Shown: positions 22,513 through 34,364, numbered from the stretch's first letter. The stretch is DNA of 64,000 nucleotides from Ctenosaura bakeri (GCA_948474755.1 CAOLHI010000074.1:496001-560000), one strand, 5' to 3'. Numbers and translations: made by a program. Notes: generated by a model not told the origin, from the letters alone.

Positions 22513-24964
22513 TCACTGGTCTCTTTCCTGTTGTCTTCTAGACACTAAATGGTTTGGAACGGGTGTTGTTAGAAGAAGGTGGATTTAATGGTTGGTTATG
22601 CCACTATCACAATGCTAGCCAATGTTTTTGTGAGGGAAAAAAAAAACCCTTTCAGAATTTTACACAAAAAAGTCCCAAAATGGGGGCGGGGATCTCATAG
22701 CAGCTGGCAGCTTTTAAACAATGTTGCAACCTTTCTTGATAAGGATGCAAAAAATGTAGAAATACTCTTCAAAATTAAATAAGTCTTATTAGTCCCTATT
22801 CAAGACCAGATTTTTTTAAAAAACACCTCATCTAATCTAAATGAACTACCTGGTGGAGGAGAACACATAGAAAATGTTGCATTTTCTGTCATATGGAATC
22901 ATAGATCATCAAGCTTTGCTTGTCAAATTCTGCAAGATCCTTCAATTAAGATGCACTCTGTTCTTAGCATGGATATTTGATTTTTGTATATGCCTTTAAT
23001 ATAGCAGTTATGTGCCTTTAATATAGCATCGTATGTGAGGTTGCAGGAGTTGAGGAACAACAAATTTACCAGCAATATTTTTAGTCTTATTCCAAGATGA
23101 TATAATCTGTTTGGGTTTCTTCCCAATTCATAATTGACTGAATCCTTCAGGGTGACCAACTTTGATGAAAGAAATAGTTTTTGCTACTACCTCCCAACCC
23201 CTAAACTCTTTTAACTTTAAACAGCAGGAGTCTTTAAATAATTATAGAGTCATAGATTGAGATGGGGTGAGGGATGAGTCACTCCTACTGGATGATATAA
23301 GTTCAGATCAATTAGGTGTTATTAGTATTCTTGAATTTCTAGAGAGCATGGTCAGTCCCTGTTGAGCCATGAGTTTTCTTTTCTTTTTCTTTTTTTAAAT
23401 TCTTAAATATTGTTTAAAAAATTAGAAAAAAGATGATTGTTTTTTTATCCCCGTCAAGTGATTGGAAGGGGTGTACCGTATATCTAAGAGTCCTCTATGC
23501 ATAACTCTCTACCTTGTTTCTATGTGGCTCTGTTTCCTTGCACCACTGATAGGCCTGGAGTTACCAAGTTTTCTATTAGCATCATGTGATAACAACTGAA
23601 AAAAATATGCTTGAAAACTGAATGAATGGCAGGTTCCAGAGTGAGTATGTATAAAATTATAGGCATCTAAGTACGTCTGTGTTCTTCATGCAGAGGCCAG
23701 TATCCAATGATATCTTTCTGTTAGTGCAAATACTCTAGTACTAACAGTAGTCTAGATCTAGACTATGTACAATGTGGGAATCACCGTTTTAAGGCTGGGC
23801 TTGAATTTTTTCTTCTAAGATACAAACGTTTCTTCTAAGATTTACATATAGAGTAAATAAACATGCTCTGGGTTTTTCTTGCATTTAGGAACATTGGAGA
23901 CTATGTGGTTAGCAGATGTGGACAATCTTGTCCTATAGTTCACTGTGATGTCAGAGTTGAAAAATCTAGTTCCACTAGCATGTTCTTTCTCTCCACTAGC
24001 AATATGATGGATTTAGGCTACAGATACACTGAAGCTATCCTACTCTTCTCTTCTCAGAGGATGATTCTTGTGGCCCAGACCACTGAAAGTTAGAGATGGA
24101 AAGTAGGCTTTGTCCTTACTCTATTGGTGCACACAAGTGAAAAACATTCACCAATGCAAGTGGAAGAGGGTTCTCTCAGTGGCATCTCTTGAGGTGTTGG
24201 TGGTCTTCATCCCTGCTTCTAGTGATATAAGGTTGCCTGGTTAGAACTATTCCTGACCCTGAGATAGCATCAAACCTAATTTCTAGAGACAACTCCTTGT
24301 GATGTCAGTATTGGTCATACTATGAAGCATGATACATTAAGCACATACTTTTCTAGATAGATATCACACTTTTCCTACCCAGAAATTTGCCCCCCTCCTT
24401 CTGAGGACCAGACAAGACCTATGTCCTGAGATCTGGGAATCCTATCTTCTGAAAACCAAATCTGCTCCTAATTATATAATTCCATCCTAGATTCTCTTCC
24501 TTAGTCTCTATAAAGTGAAAAAATATTGGTGACTGTTACATCTTCCACTGAATATAATGGTGAAGGACAGTGGCAGCTGATGGCATCCATGTCAGTGGGA
24601 CAGTAAATCTCTTCTAGGTTTTAGAGCTATCCAAGTGGTTTAATCTATTTTGGAGATAGGGTTTTGCAACTTGAATAACTTTTTTGAAGTTCAGACTAAA
24701 TCCATAGAGAATTCACTGCTACATGGACATGGAACTCATTAATCATGACTGGCAAAACATCTTTTGATGTTAATGGCACAACACTCCTCTCATAATTCTT
24801 ATTAGTTGTTTGAAAGCACTCACTGATGCAGAGAAAAAATTTGTATAATCAAGAGTAATAGTGCTCACCAAAGATGTATGGTACCATACCAGACATTCTG
24901 TAAACTTTATACGGCCAGAATCTTTATACGGCCAGAACTTTATACGGCCACAATCTATTGTATC
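22513..24964. other. Unassigned intergenic sequence
   Basis: AT-rich with no recognised element. TTTCTTCTAAGAT is repeated at about 23808 and 23829. Frames up to 78 codons have no motif support. Confidence 0.5.
24903..24955. repeat. Three tandem copies of a TTTATACGGCCA unit
   Basis: CTTTATACGGCCAGAAT-like units follow each other three times with small length changes, just upstream of the Penelope-like remnant. Confidence 0.85.
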
Positions 24965-25550
24965 GTTTCTTGTAGAGGAAGACTGATCCAGCCAGAAAAA
25001 TCAGCAGCAGCAGAACATGTTATAAACCAACCTGGACATGGAACTCTTTTTGAAAGCACAGAAATTCTGGAACATTCTGACAATTACTACGTCAGACGAC
25101 ACAGAGATGCCATTGAAATCCATAAACACTTGGACAGTTTCAACAGGAAAGAAGAAACTCAGAAAGTAAACAAAATTTGGCTACCAGTACTGAAGAACAC
25201 TAAAATCGAGACTCAAAATATGCCAATGAACACCACCCAGACTCTGGAGGTCTGTCTGCAAGAAATAATACAATAGATTGCTAATGTACTTAACACACTG
25301 TTATGCATATCCCCTGACTAACAGTACAACCCTTGCGGGGTATCCCATTTAACAATAGGCCACCACACAGGCCAACTGCAACATATGCAAATTGCTTCCT
25401 CCCACCCAGGGACTATACAAGTATATATACACTCTGTCTCACTTCCATGCCACCAAATCCTCTGAAGATGCCAGTCACAGATGCAGGCAAAACGTCAGGA
25501 GAAAATGCTACTAGAACATGGCCTCAAAGCCTGGAAAACCCACAACAACC
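24965..25550 (+). mobile_element. Penelope-like element, 3' part, copy 1
   Basis: The + frame keeps the end of the Penelope-like protein, downstream of the GIY-YIG signature. It shows QPEKSAAAEHVINQPGH, then YYVRRHRDAIEIHKH, then SFNRKEE and KVNKIWLP, the usual order after the endonuclease core (AEH...GH, R..AIEI, NR). The core itself is cut off at the left boundary. Downstream, a TATA-like ATATATACACTC (25424-25435) precedes CTGAAGATGCC...GGCAAAACGTC (25462-25496), a hammerhead-ribozyme-like core. The copy ends near CACAACAACC. The frame ends at 25276 by a stop at the normal place. It is not a host gene. Confidence 0.75.
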
Positions 25551-25898
25551 TAACTTTATTATAATCTTCCTGGAACTGAAAAAGCAGCCTGGTGTGTCTG
25601 TGTGTATGTGTGTGTGCATAAAACACTCAGCAGAACACAATATATATCTGGAATTCTATGTTCAGGTATGTTTTCATCCAGCATATCCTGCTGACCCATT
25701 ATTACTGCTTAATTGAAATTTGGGCAGTGGTGCCACTGCTCTCCTTTGCTCTCTATTACAGGTTATCCAGACTTATTTTACTTAACTTATTTAATTACTA
25801 AGAGATATGTTACCTTTTCTTGAGATAACCTGAGGATTTAACAGCAACGGTTTTCTTAAGATATCTTGATGTATTTTTTGTTGCTATTATTATTGCTA

Positions 25899-25929
<31 letters not shown>

Positions 25930-26767
25930 ACACCAGACTCCAGTGAGAGCTACTACACTGGGATTGTGGTTATGACCTAGAGGGCATGTGGTTTCTCTGA
26001 CATCAAGCTTATTTTTCTAAACCCTCAGCTTGATATTCTAGCACTTAATTTCAGAATGCAGCTTAAATCACAAGAAGCCCATAATATGTCAAATGATCCC
26101 ACAGTTGCAGGGGGAAAACAGTAAGTAATGAAAAAGCTATGATTGCTTTTCTGTCCCTCCAAATGACAGTTATCACCTCAATGACCTGCTCCGGGCTGAA
26201 CCATCTACACATGACACACTAAGGGATAACGTCATCTAACAGAGTAGTTACAAAAATCAATACAAACCCCATTTCAAAGATATTCTGTGTAAGAATCCTG
26301 GTGTAACGTTCATTTATCGAATAGGCCTGGGGAGAAAAGAAACCACCAACATTTCTGATATATGTGTTTTACCTCCCAAGCAAAAGAACTCTGTAGGTAA
26401 GCAATAATTGTATTTTTCAATCTATTACTTAGTCTTGCCATGGCTCAGCCTGGAATCTAATATGTGGATGACTGCTATAAGTCAGTTATGAAACCAAAGC
26501 AGGTCCTAGCAGACCAAACAGAGAAACTGACAGCAGCTACTCACAGCTCTTGAGTTCTGAGTAGTGGTTATGTGGGTTTGATGCTGCACGATCCAGGCAA
26601 GCATGTAGTGGGGCGAAGATGAGGCACTGAAAGCATTTCCACACAAGATGAGACTCCAGTTGTTTTCTTTCAATAAACTCAGAACACAGCACAATCCAGC
26701 CAATGTCCACTCAGAAGTATGCTCAACTCAACTGGGACAATCAAGCCTGTGTCTACTCTAATTCAAC
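25551..26767. other. Unassigned sequence with a TTG repeat
   Basis: Includes (TTG)10 at 25901-25929 and a short GT run at 25594-25617. No gene or other repeat recognised. Confidence 0.55.
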
Positions 26768-26782
26768 AGGACATATGGTTAT

Positions 26783-26953
26783 TTTTTTATTAATATTTTA
26801 ATTTCAACATCACACAGAAAACCAGTAAGAATATTACTAATACAAAATACAGTAACTATTAGACCATAATTAAAGGTAAATAAGAATACCAATAACCATA
26901 AATGTGTGTATATATAGATAAATAACTATACTTTCTGACTATAAGTTCATAAT
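26783..26953 (-). mobile_element. 5'-truncated L1-like retroposon with 15-bp target duplication
   Basis: The 15-mer AGGACATATGGTTAT stands at 26768-26782 and again at 26954-26968. The 171 bp between start with TTTTTTATTAATATTTTAAT on the + strand, which is the complement of a 3' end carrying AATAAA followed by a short poly(A). A long target duplication, an adenine tail and extreme 5' truncation are the signature of target-primed insertion by L1-type machinery. Too little remains to name the family. Confidence 0.78.
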
Positions 26954-26968
26954 AGGACATATGGTTAT

Positions 26969-27885
26969 AACCAGGCCAGTATGTATAGATTTTCAACCAC
27001 AGAGTGTGACCTTCACCAAGATTCAGGGCACCATCTCTTCAAAGCTGTTGTGTAGTTTTCATATATTACATGACTTGTTGCTAGCAATCAGGAGTACGTT
27101 ATGGACAGAGTGGGCCAATACTTTTTCTGAAGGAGTAGAATTGTTGATTCTAAACTAAATCCCAATAGCTCTGTTTTTACTTTCAAAACAATAGCTCAGT
27201 TTCAGAACAGCTAGTTGCTCTTTAGTATCATTTAAATTAATTGGGTTTAGTTCAGCTGTGATGACTATCTTGCCATCTTGATAGATTGGATACATTTTGG
27301 GGCCATTTTTCCTATTTGGCTTCAGAATGTGATGTCAGAGTAAGGGGCAGAAAGCATTATCCTCACTCTCATTTGACCTGACTGTTAAGACTACAGCATG
27401 ACAAAGGCCAAGGCTGAGATAGTCTGAAATTTCCAGCTGAAATTTTTCAGAGGAAGCAAAAGTTCTCAGAAACCTCCCTCTCCTTTCCCCCAGCATATCT
27501 GGCAGAGGGAAGTAAAGTTCTTGGGAACTTTTCCTCCTTTTCCTCTGTCTTATTCACTCATTTCTCTCCCCTCCCCACTTCTCTCTCTCTCTCACGCACT
27601 ATACACCTCTACTTTGTGCCGTTTTTCCTCTTCTGTCATACTAAAGAAAGGAAAATGTCATATTGTCTTTTGTTCTGACATGGCATTATGATGAAACCAA
27701 ATCAAGCATAGGGCAGTACTTCCTGTTCTCATTCTAAAATGACTTTGTGCCCTCAACATGTGCCCAAAAATGACAAATTGGATATTATACGACATTATAA
27801 AATCAAATAAAATTGATTTCCAAAAGACTTGTCCATATTAAAAAAAAAAAAAGGCGTTATCCCAGTAACAACTCTGTAGGCCAAC
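26969..27885. other. Unassigned intergenic sequence
   Basis: A pyrimidine-rich stretch (27520-27600, CTCTCTCTCTCTCACG) and an A13 run at 27840-27852. No gene seen. Confidence 0.5.
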
Positions 27886-27888
27886 TAA

Positions 27889-28581
27889 GGCCATTTCTGC
27901 ACTAGAGGCCATTAGTACATTATACCATTATAATGGTGGCATTCCCATTCATGAAATGCCATCAGATTAGGGACACTCTTTTCTGCACCCTTCCCCCTTG
28001 AGCAAATGAGTAGCTGTATTGCCACCAGTGCTCCTTCTGCATTATAGTGTCCTTGGCCACTCCCATGCCCCACCTTCACCCTGATTGGCAGTGATTTTGT
28101 TGTTCTGTTTTGTTTTGCTTTTTGGAAGCTGTACTAATGCAGCAATGTTGAAACAGCATGACATGAAAGTACACTGTTGCACTTTTGCCCTGTACTATTT
28201 AAAAATGTATTTAAAAACTAAAGTCTTCACTCAAAGGAGATATTTAAAATAAACAGGAAGAGGTGATAGGAAGTTACCATGTCATAGAAGTCACTGAGGG
28301 AGGGATGATCTGGGCATGCCCTCAGTCTGCCCACTGCTGGATCCGTCATAACAGGAAGTGCTATCAAGCGCTATAACAGTAACACACTATGGCGGCTGAT
28401 GAGATTGAAGTGCTATAGGAGACTCTTAACGGGGTTTTTTCTGGAAATCGAATATGGCAATTTGGTGATGCTTGGGGATGGGATAGCATCTGAATAGCAA
28501 TGGCATCGTGTGGAAGCATAGCTCCTGGACCAGTAATAATCCGCTGCTATAGTGTTATAGCATTGTTGTGTGGAAATGGCA
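27889..28581. mobile_element. Non-autonomous TIR DNA element, family B (693 bp)
   Basis: Ends are GGCCATTTCTGCACTA on the left and GTGTGGAAATGGCA on the right, with TAA directly repeated at 27886-27888 and 28582-28584. The right subterminal part contains several copies of GCTATA and its complement (28370-28385, 28410, 28550), and the left a small palindrome CATTATACCATTATAATGG. No transposase frame is present. It shares only the terminal motif and target-size habit with family A and the fold-back MITEs. Confidence 0.7.
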
Positions 28582-28584
28582 TAA

Positions 28585-29960
28585 GGGTGTATCACCACAC
28601 CATCATATGCCTTTCATACTGTATTCACTGTCATGACTTTATCCTTTGGAATCCTAGGATTTGTACCTTCCTGAGATGGAAACAGTGGGCTGACATTCAT
28701 ATGGGATTCTGCTGATTTTATGTTTCATCTAAAGTAACCTCTAGGAATGTTGGGATCCTCTTTTTCTTAAAGATAAAATCCAGCCATATACTCTGTACTT
28801 TTTCTCTTCTAGATGAAGCATGCTGACTCCCCTACGAGCTGAAAATGGAGAGAAACTAGATAAGTCTATATGTTTACCAGACTGGAGGCAATCACTTTAC
28901 CTAGTGGTTAAAGGCCATGAATGCTTCCTGTCTTCAGCTGATATAAAATTTTCCTTTTCAGTGAAGGGAATCCCTCCTCAGGAATTAAATTTGGTATCAC
29001 CAATAAGGAATTTGAGTGTATCTGTTCCAATAATGTGCATTTTAAAATGCATTTTAGTATTACAAAATTTGAAGAAGTTTTCATTTTGAAGAATAATTGT
29101 TTTGTCAATCTGCCTGTAGTATGAGATATACAGATCAGGTGAGTTTGTTTTGGCTTTTTCAAAGGAACATCTTAAGTTCATCTCACAAGATCTCTTAAAA
29201 CTTTCCTTCAAGTTCCTGACTCTGAGCTGTGGCTAGTTTTTCGACTGTAGCTATCCATCTTGTCTCTGACAAATCAATGCCAAGTGCCAATGTTAACAAA
29301 ACTAAATACCCCGAAGCTGCTATTAGTTCAAAACTATTGCCAAGTAGTAAGGAAGTTTTATTTCCTGGTAAATCTCATTTTGCACTTTCAAGGAAAAACA
29401 ACAGAGTTTATCAGTGATTTAAGGAACAGACTATACAAGTGGGCCTAATGTGTTAAATTTCCCATAGGCCCATACAACTTTTTGACCCATCTAGCCAAAC
29501 AGAGTCCACCAGTTATGCATGGCAACCCATCAGGGGTTTGGTATGCTTCCTGCTTTAGCTGTCTGCCTGATAATGCAAAAAGAGGACAGTTCGCCTGTAC
29601 CTGATAGGTCACAATATATCAGAAATGGCCTGTGTTTAGCCTTAAGACAGGGGCGGAGGATACAGTTCAGGCAAATTTTATTTATTGCCAATGTTTAATT
29701 CATATGCTTGTGAAATTGGTGAACTATTTTTTAAAAACATGTCCAAATTTCAGTGTAAATAAAATAGCACCAGGACAGTAACATTAGTATGAAAGCTGGG
29801 GCAAGAATGTTTGTTTGTTTTTCTGTGCATATTCTTCTTAAGTAAGGCTGTTACTTCCTCCATCTCCAAATGAGACTCATATCTAGAAAAATCTTTTCTG
29901 CATGTTTCATTGGAACCCTTGTTTTGTCATGCAATCACATTCGTATAACAGACAAGTCCT
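28585..29960. other. Unassigned intergenic sequence
   Basis: Overlapping frames on both strands at 28820-29448 (60 to 89 codons) show no family resemblance. Nothing else recognised. Confidence 0.5.
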
Positions 29961-29967
29961 TGACTTG

Positions 29968-30062
29968 TGTGGAATGGGGTGGGAGAGGTGGGGCTGCGGC
30001 ATGAGGGGCATGGCTGTGGTGTGTGGGGCATGGCCAGGACATGTGGGTGGCATGGCTACAGG
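29968..30062. repeat. G-rich minisatellite, about 20-bp unit
   Basis: Four degenerate units of the type GGGGCATGGCTGTGGTGTGT. They produce the Gly/Met/Trp-rich open frame here, which I do not call coding. Confidence 0.8.
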
Positions 30063-30435
30063 TCAAGGTGCCCCAAAAAACATTGCCACTCAGGCTGAAT
30101 TGCCCCCACATGACTCATCCTTGATGCTGTATTCAGAGCTGCAGTCTTCCAGAGCTTAATGGGGAATGTAGATAGTGAATGTTGGGTTTGACCTATCTCC
30201 TCTAAGGTGGAACTAAGCTCTGTCTTGGTTAGATTCTGCCCCCACTGCTAATGGTGATCAGTTCAGGTGTTGGATGTCTGAAGACCTCATCTCCTATGGG
30301 TCACTTTCCCTTGTTTTGGGATGCTTTTTGAGGAGGTCAAAATGAAGATATCTGGATAGCTTGACAACAGGATTGTCCTTCAGTGGAGAGAGCCAGCAAG
30401 GATGCCACCTCCTAGTCTTTCCTCATATCTATTTC

Positions 30436-30485
30436 ACTTCTTTTTTCCTAGTCTGGACTGGACTTCTTTTTTCCTAGTCTGGACT
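30436..30485. repeat. 26-bp tandem duplication
   Basis: ACTTCTTTTTTCCTAGTC and the rest of the unit occur twice back to back (30436-30461 and 30462-30485) with no mismatch, so the duplication is recent. Confidence 0.93.
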
Positions 30486-31948
30486 CCCTGCTTCAGCCTC
30501 CAACCCGCAAGGCAAGAGCACATAGGCAGAGCTCTGTCCCTCAGTGACCAAAATGGCCACTGGAACATCCCTGCAATGGCTTCCAGAATGACTAGCCACA
30601 CTGCCCTCTTCCAGTGTTGCTGAGATTTATGTTCTGCTGTTGATAAACAAGATCTCAGCCAACCAATTTAAAGACTGAAAACTGAAATGCAATTGAAGTG
30701 TATATTTCCATTTACATTTAGGATATTTATATTTCCATAAATGGTAAGAACCACCCCCCACTTTGGTTTTAGCTTCTCCTTCTGAATCCACAGTACAAAG
30801 CAGAAATCAGAACTTCCAAGACTCATTAATTTCAATGGGAGAACTGTATGCGCTCAAATTTCTTTTCAGTGCAACCAATATGTTTTTAATTGACTTAATT
30901 TTGGCAGGATTGTGCCCATAATTAAAAAAAATCACACAAATGGTAGTTATTAAAAATATTTGCCATATTCTTCTATTTTTGTACTGCTCTGTTATCTTCA
31001 AGTGATTGGTTGCCAAAAAAGGTGAAAACAAATAATAGTTTCCATTGTTTTACTTTAGAATTTTCCCTCTTCATTAAATATTATTCAGTGCTACCTGAAT
31101 TAACACTGATGATTTTATATTGATCTTTTCACCCAAATCACTGTAACCTTATATCTCTGGTTATAAATCAAATCTCATTTCTTGGAAAATCTTTTTAATA
31201 TTTAATCTTTGTTTTGTTTTTTCACACACGAGAAGAATTGAGATAGCTCATGTAATATATTCACCTAGAACAATGTATTACCACTATCATTTTTTCAGGT
31301 TATTTATATACTGCACGGGGCATCTTTGGTCAGTGATGGAGGGTTGGTTTCTGTCTTATTCATTCTGTAGAATTGAGTCATAGCAGTGTCGATATTGGCC
31401 AGCATTATATCTTCATTACTCTTAGGAATATGGATTGCTGGAAAACCATCCTCTCCCACTTCATGCATCACTAGAAATATACCCAACAGGGAGAATGACT
31501 AGCTTCTCCTGAAGGACAGCATAGGCTTCCCCAAAGTGACATTTCAGTTAGTCCAATTGTGAAATCAATTCCATTGTGGTTTTCTGACAATCATACTTCA
31601 AATGAAGGGGAAAATATTGGCAGCTCTTTCAATGACCCTAGATCTTAAATGCCACTGTATATCAAAAACATTACACAGGCTCTCTTATTGATGATACTGT
31701 TACATGTTATTTGCCTTCAGCTCTAAGTAAAAGATGTGACCAGTTTGGATTTGTTCATTACTCCATTCCCAGACATATCAGCTGTGAGCAATGTCTGAGA
31801 AGCAGTGTTCCCTTCCACATTGTCAGACCAGAGGGTGCCATGCAATGTTTCAATAGGGAAAGGGGCAAGAGAGGGGGTTTAAGATGTACAATATGTTTTA
31901 ATGTGGGATAGCCTGACAGCTCCAGTGTCAAGTGGGGCTGCACCACAT
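30486..31948. other. Unassigned intergenic sequence
   Basis: AT-rich; no repeat boundary, exon-like frame or RNA gene recognised. Confidence 0.5.
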
Positions 31949-32040
31949 TTTAGTCTGAACTTTCAAGGAGCTATCCAAGGTGTTGAACCTATGGAGAGGA
32001 CTTAGCACCTTAGATAGCTCCTTTAAACTTTCCACTAAAA
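31949..32040. repeat. Imperfect inverted repeat, about 36-bp arms
   Basis: The left arm has AAGGAGCTATCCAAGGTG (31964-31981), the right arm the complement of AAGGAGCTATCTAAGGTGCT (about 32004-32023), and TTTTAGT pairs at the outside. It may be the core of another fold-back element whose ends have decayed. Confidence 0.55.
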
Positions 32041-32164
32041 CTGAGAATGGATTCACTGTCACTTGGAACCATTAGCTTTACATGCTTTAAGGCCTTGGAT
32101 ATACCCCACCTTTAAACTTTCTCATGCCAAAGGATCTGCTGAAACCTTTGAGACTGAGAAAAAG

Positions 32165-32810
32165 AAGTTTGGCAGCATACACTTTTGTAGACTAACTCTA
32201 CTTCATCAGACACAGGGAGTGAAGTGCTTATGGACAAACATTTATACCCACAAATGAGCAAGTTGTGTGTGTGAATAGCAATAGAAATACAAAACTTGTG
32301 GGTATCATGATGATGTGATAAGTTCAGTTTTAACAATGGGCATTAGAAGGACAAAGTTGGGAGGAAAGATATTGCCTAAAACCAAGGGGAGTAGATAACA
32401 ATGTGAATGGTGGAGGGAGTAATTGGAATGTAGTATGATACTGGCTGGGAACCAGAAAGATGTGACAAAATGAGCAAGTGAGCCCTCATGAGGCTGTAGT
32501 GTTAACCAGTGTTATAGTATGTGTAGTGTGCCAGGGAACCACTCAGTCTGTTCAACCCACTCTTGATGGACTGGTGTTTGTGGATATATTCCAGTTCTGC
32601 TGTTTCTCTTTCCAAGCTTCCTTTTTAAGTTTCTTGTTCAAGAATTGCTGTTCTGAGGTCCAAGATGGAACATCTTACAAAATTGAAGTGTTCTGCAACT
32701 CCCCCCCCCTGATTTATCTCCATTTATTCTCTGGCACAGAAACTGGCCTGTTTACCCAATATAAAGTATTGAAGAACATTGCTGACTGAAAATGATATAT
32801 ATCGGACTAG
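32165..32810 (-). mobile_element. Penelope-like element, GIY-YIG region and 3' end, copy 2
   Basis: On the minus strand a GIY-YIG endonuclease remnant is readable. LYIG lies at the complement of 32755-32766, then after a stop TGQFLCQRIN, with the conserved Arg of the family. After a frameshift in a C/G run near 32701-32709 come VAEHFN, DLRTAILEQ, a stop, SLERETAELEYIHKHQ and IKSGLNRL, the normal end of such proteins. Further downstream is CTGATGA (complement of 32203-32209), a GTAGA/TCTAC stem and AAAA, a hammerhead-like core. Two in-frame stops and the frameshift show it is dead. It differs from copy 1 and is likely another subfamily. Confidence 0.75.
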
Positions 32811-33361
32811 AGGATGAGTAAGTTCTTTTCTTTCTTGTATGTTTCACGTGTTTGTTTTTTGCATGTTTCACATTAAGGGAGGCATTTTGTTGTTATCAAG
32901 ACCAGATATGCAGTCCAGGCCTAGCTCCCTCCATCAGGCCTGGTCCTTGCTTACACTAATTGTTCATGCATTAATATGAACTATTGACACCAAATATCCA
33001 TGCATGTGAGTGGCTGCTCAAATATTTTAACTTCTTCCCTGAACATAGTTCATATCAATACACTGGAAGCCCAAAAGTGGGACCAATAGAACAGTTCCAC
33101 TCCTGGTAATTAGACAGTGCCCCTTTTACATGATTCATGTGTCAAGGGAGCTTCTATTGGGGAAAAACCTAGGGTATATTAACTGCACACACTAGGCTTT
33201 ACCTTTTTTTGACCAAAACAAAGTTGCTTCTACAAAATAATCCCATGTGATCTGAAACATTGATGCTAAGGGCAGCTCTTTTGATCCTGTTGATTTCACT
33301 GCATAGACATTGTTTCAGGCAGGAATGAAAAATAAATTAATTGCTTTTGCATTTGCCAGTA
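32811..33361. other. Unassigned intergenic sequence
   Basis: No gene or repeat recognised; TTTCACGTGTTTG near 32846 contains an isolated CACGTG E-box. Confidence 0.45.
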
Positions 33362-33588
33362 AATACCCTAAAGGCACCAAATCCCATCTGATCTTGGAAG
33401 CTAAGCAAGGCAGGCCTGGTTAGTATTTGGATGGGAGACTGCCAATGAATATGAGGTGTTGTAGGCTATATTTCAGAGGAGGGAACTGACAAAACCACCT
33501 CTGAGAATTCCTTGCCTAAGAAAAACCTATGACATTCATGGGGGTCACCATAAATTGACAGGTGGCTTGAAGACACATGCATACAAAC
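33362..33588 (+). mobile_element. 5S-Sauria SINE
   Basis: The head copies 5S rRNA: ATCTTGGAAGCTAAGCAAGG covers the A-box region (about 33391-33410) and TATTTGGATGGGAGACTGCC the C-box region (about 33424-33443), ending TGTTGTAGGCT. It passes into a body (CCACCTCTGAGAATTCCTTG) and the Sauria tail (GGGGTCACCATAAATTGACA, TGGCTTGAAGACACA). Pol III drives such elements from the internal 5S promoter, and the shared tail lets Bov-B-type LINE machinery copy them. Internal changes suggest an old, inactive copy. Confidence 0.92.
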
Positions 33589-34364
33589 ATGGAAATATTC
33601 ATTCAATTACATCTTGATTGGAAGTGTATTCACATTTTAGCCTTTCCAAAACATGAAAGAAAATGAAACCTTCTATGTGTCTGTTTGAAAAATATGCATA
33701 ACTAACCATGTGTACAAATGCACTTAGGCTGATGGGAAAATGCACAGAAAAAAATGCATGCAGTAGGAAAGTGTGAAAAAATCTGTTTACAAGTGGAGCA
33801 ACGTTTTAACTGGTATTGTTTATGTATATTTTAAATTACTTAAATTGTCCATCACTGTTTTAAAAGGGTTAAAACTTTGGATGTCACTTTGGGAAAAGAC
33901 AGAATATAAAGAAATAAAAAATTAAACAATTCATTAATCAATTCTCCCCACTCACCACCCTGAGTACTCCTGATATAAGATGGGATGTAACAGCAACAAC
34001 CAAACAAAAATATGAACAAATCTCCCTGTAAAAATGTACATGTGGAAATTAGGATCTCAATCCAAAATGATACCAAAGACCTATAAGATTCTGAAAAATA
34101 TGAGAATGAGACCGATAGATTTCCACATCCATAGTTTTGTTTGTATGAAAGAACTGTGATTTCATAATGCTCTCTAGTAAGTGTAGAAAAACAAGTAAAA
34201 TTTGAAGTGACCTTAAACTCATTCTGTAGGCTGAGAATTAAGCAAATGCTTCATGAAGCTAAGACAAGCATTACTACTTCCATTAATTTCCAGATGGCTA
34301 CAGGAATGTAGGAATTATACATTCAACTCAGTGCTAGAGCTTACTAGTTATGTAGTCTCGTTGG
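33589..34364. other. Unassigned sequence with a possible L2-type tail
   Basis: At 33838-33930 the wording GTCACTTTGGGAAAAGACAG then AATATAAAGAAATAAAA resembles the 3' end of reptile L2-type LINEs on the + strand. The rest is unassigned. Confidence 0.35.

Noticed and set aside
24903..24955. CRISPR-like array
   Set aside because: Units are contiguous tandem repeats without spacers, in a vertebrate genome.
24878..25276. 132-codon frame as a small host gene
   Set aside because: The downstream half is the end of a Penelope-like protein and the upstream part is a tandem repeat.
33362..33470. 5S rRNA gene
   Set aside because: Promoter boxes are present but the sequence runs into the Sauria SINE body and tail, and the 5' end of 5S is degraded.
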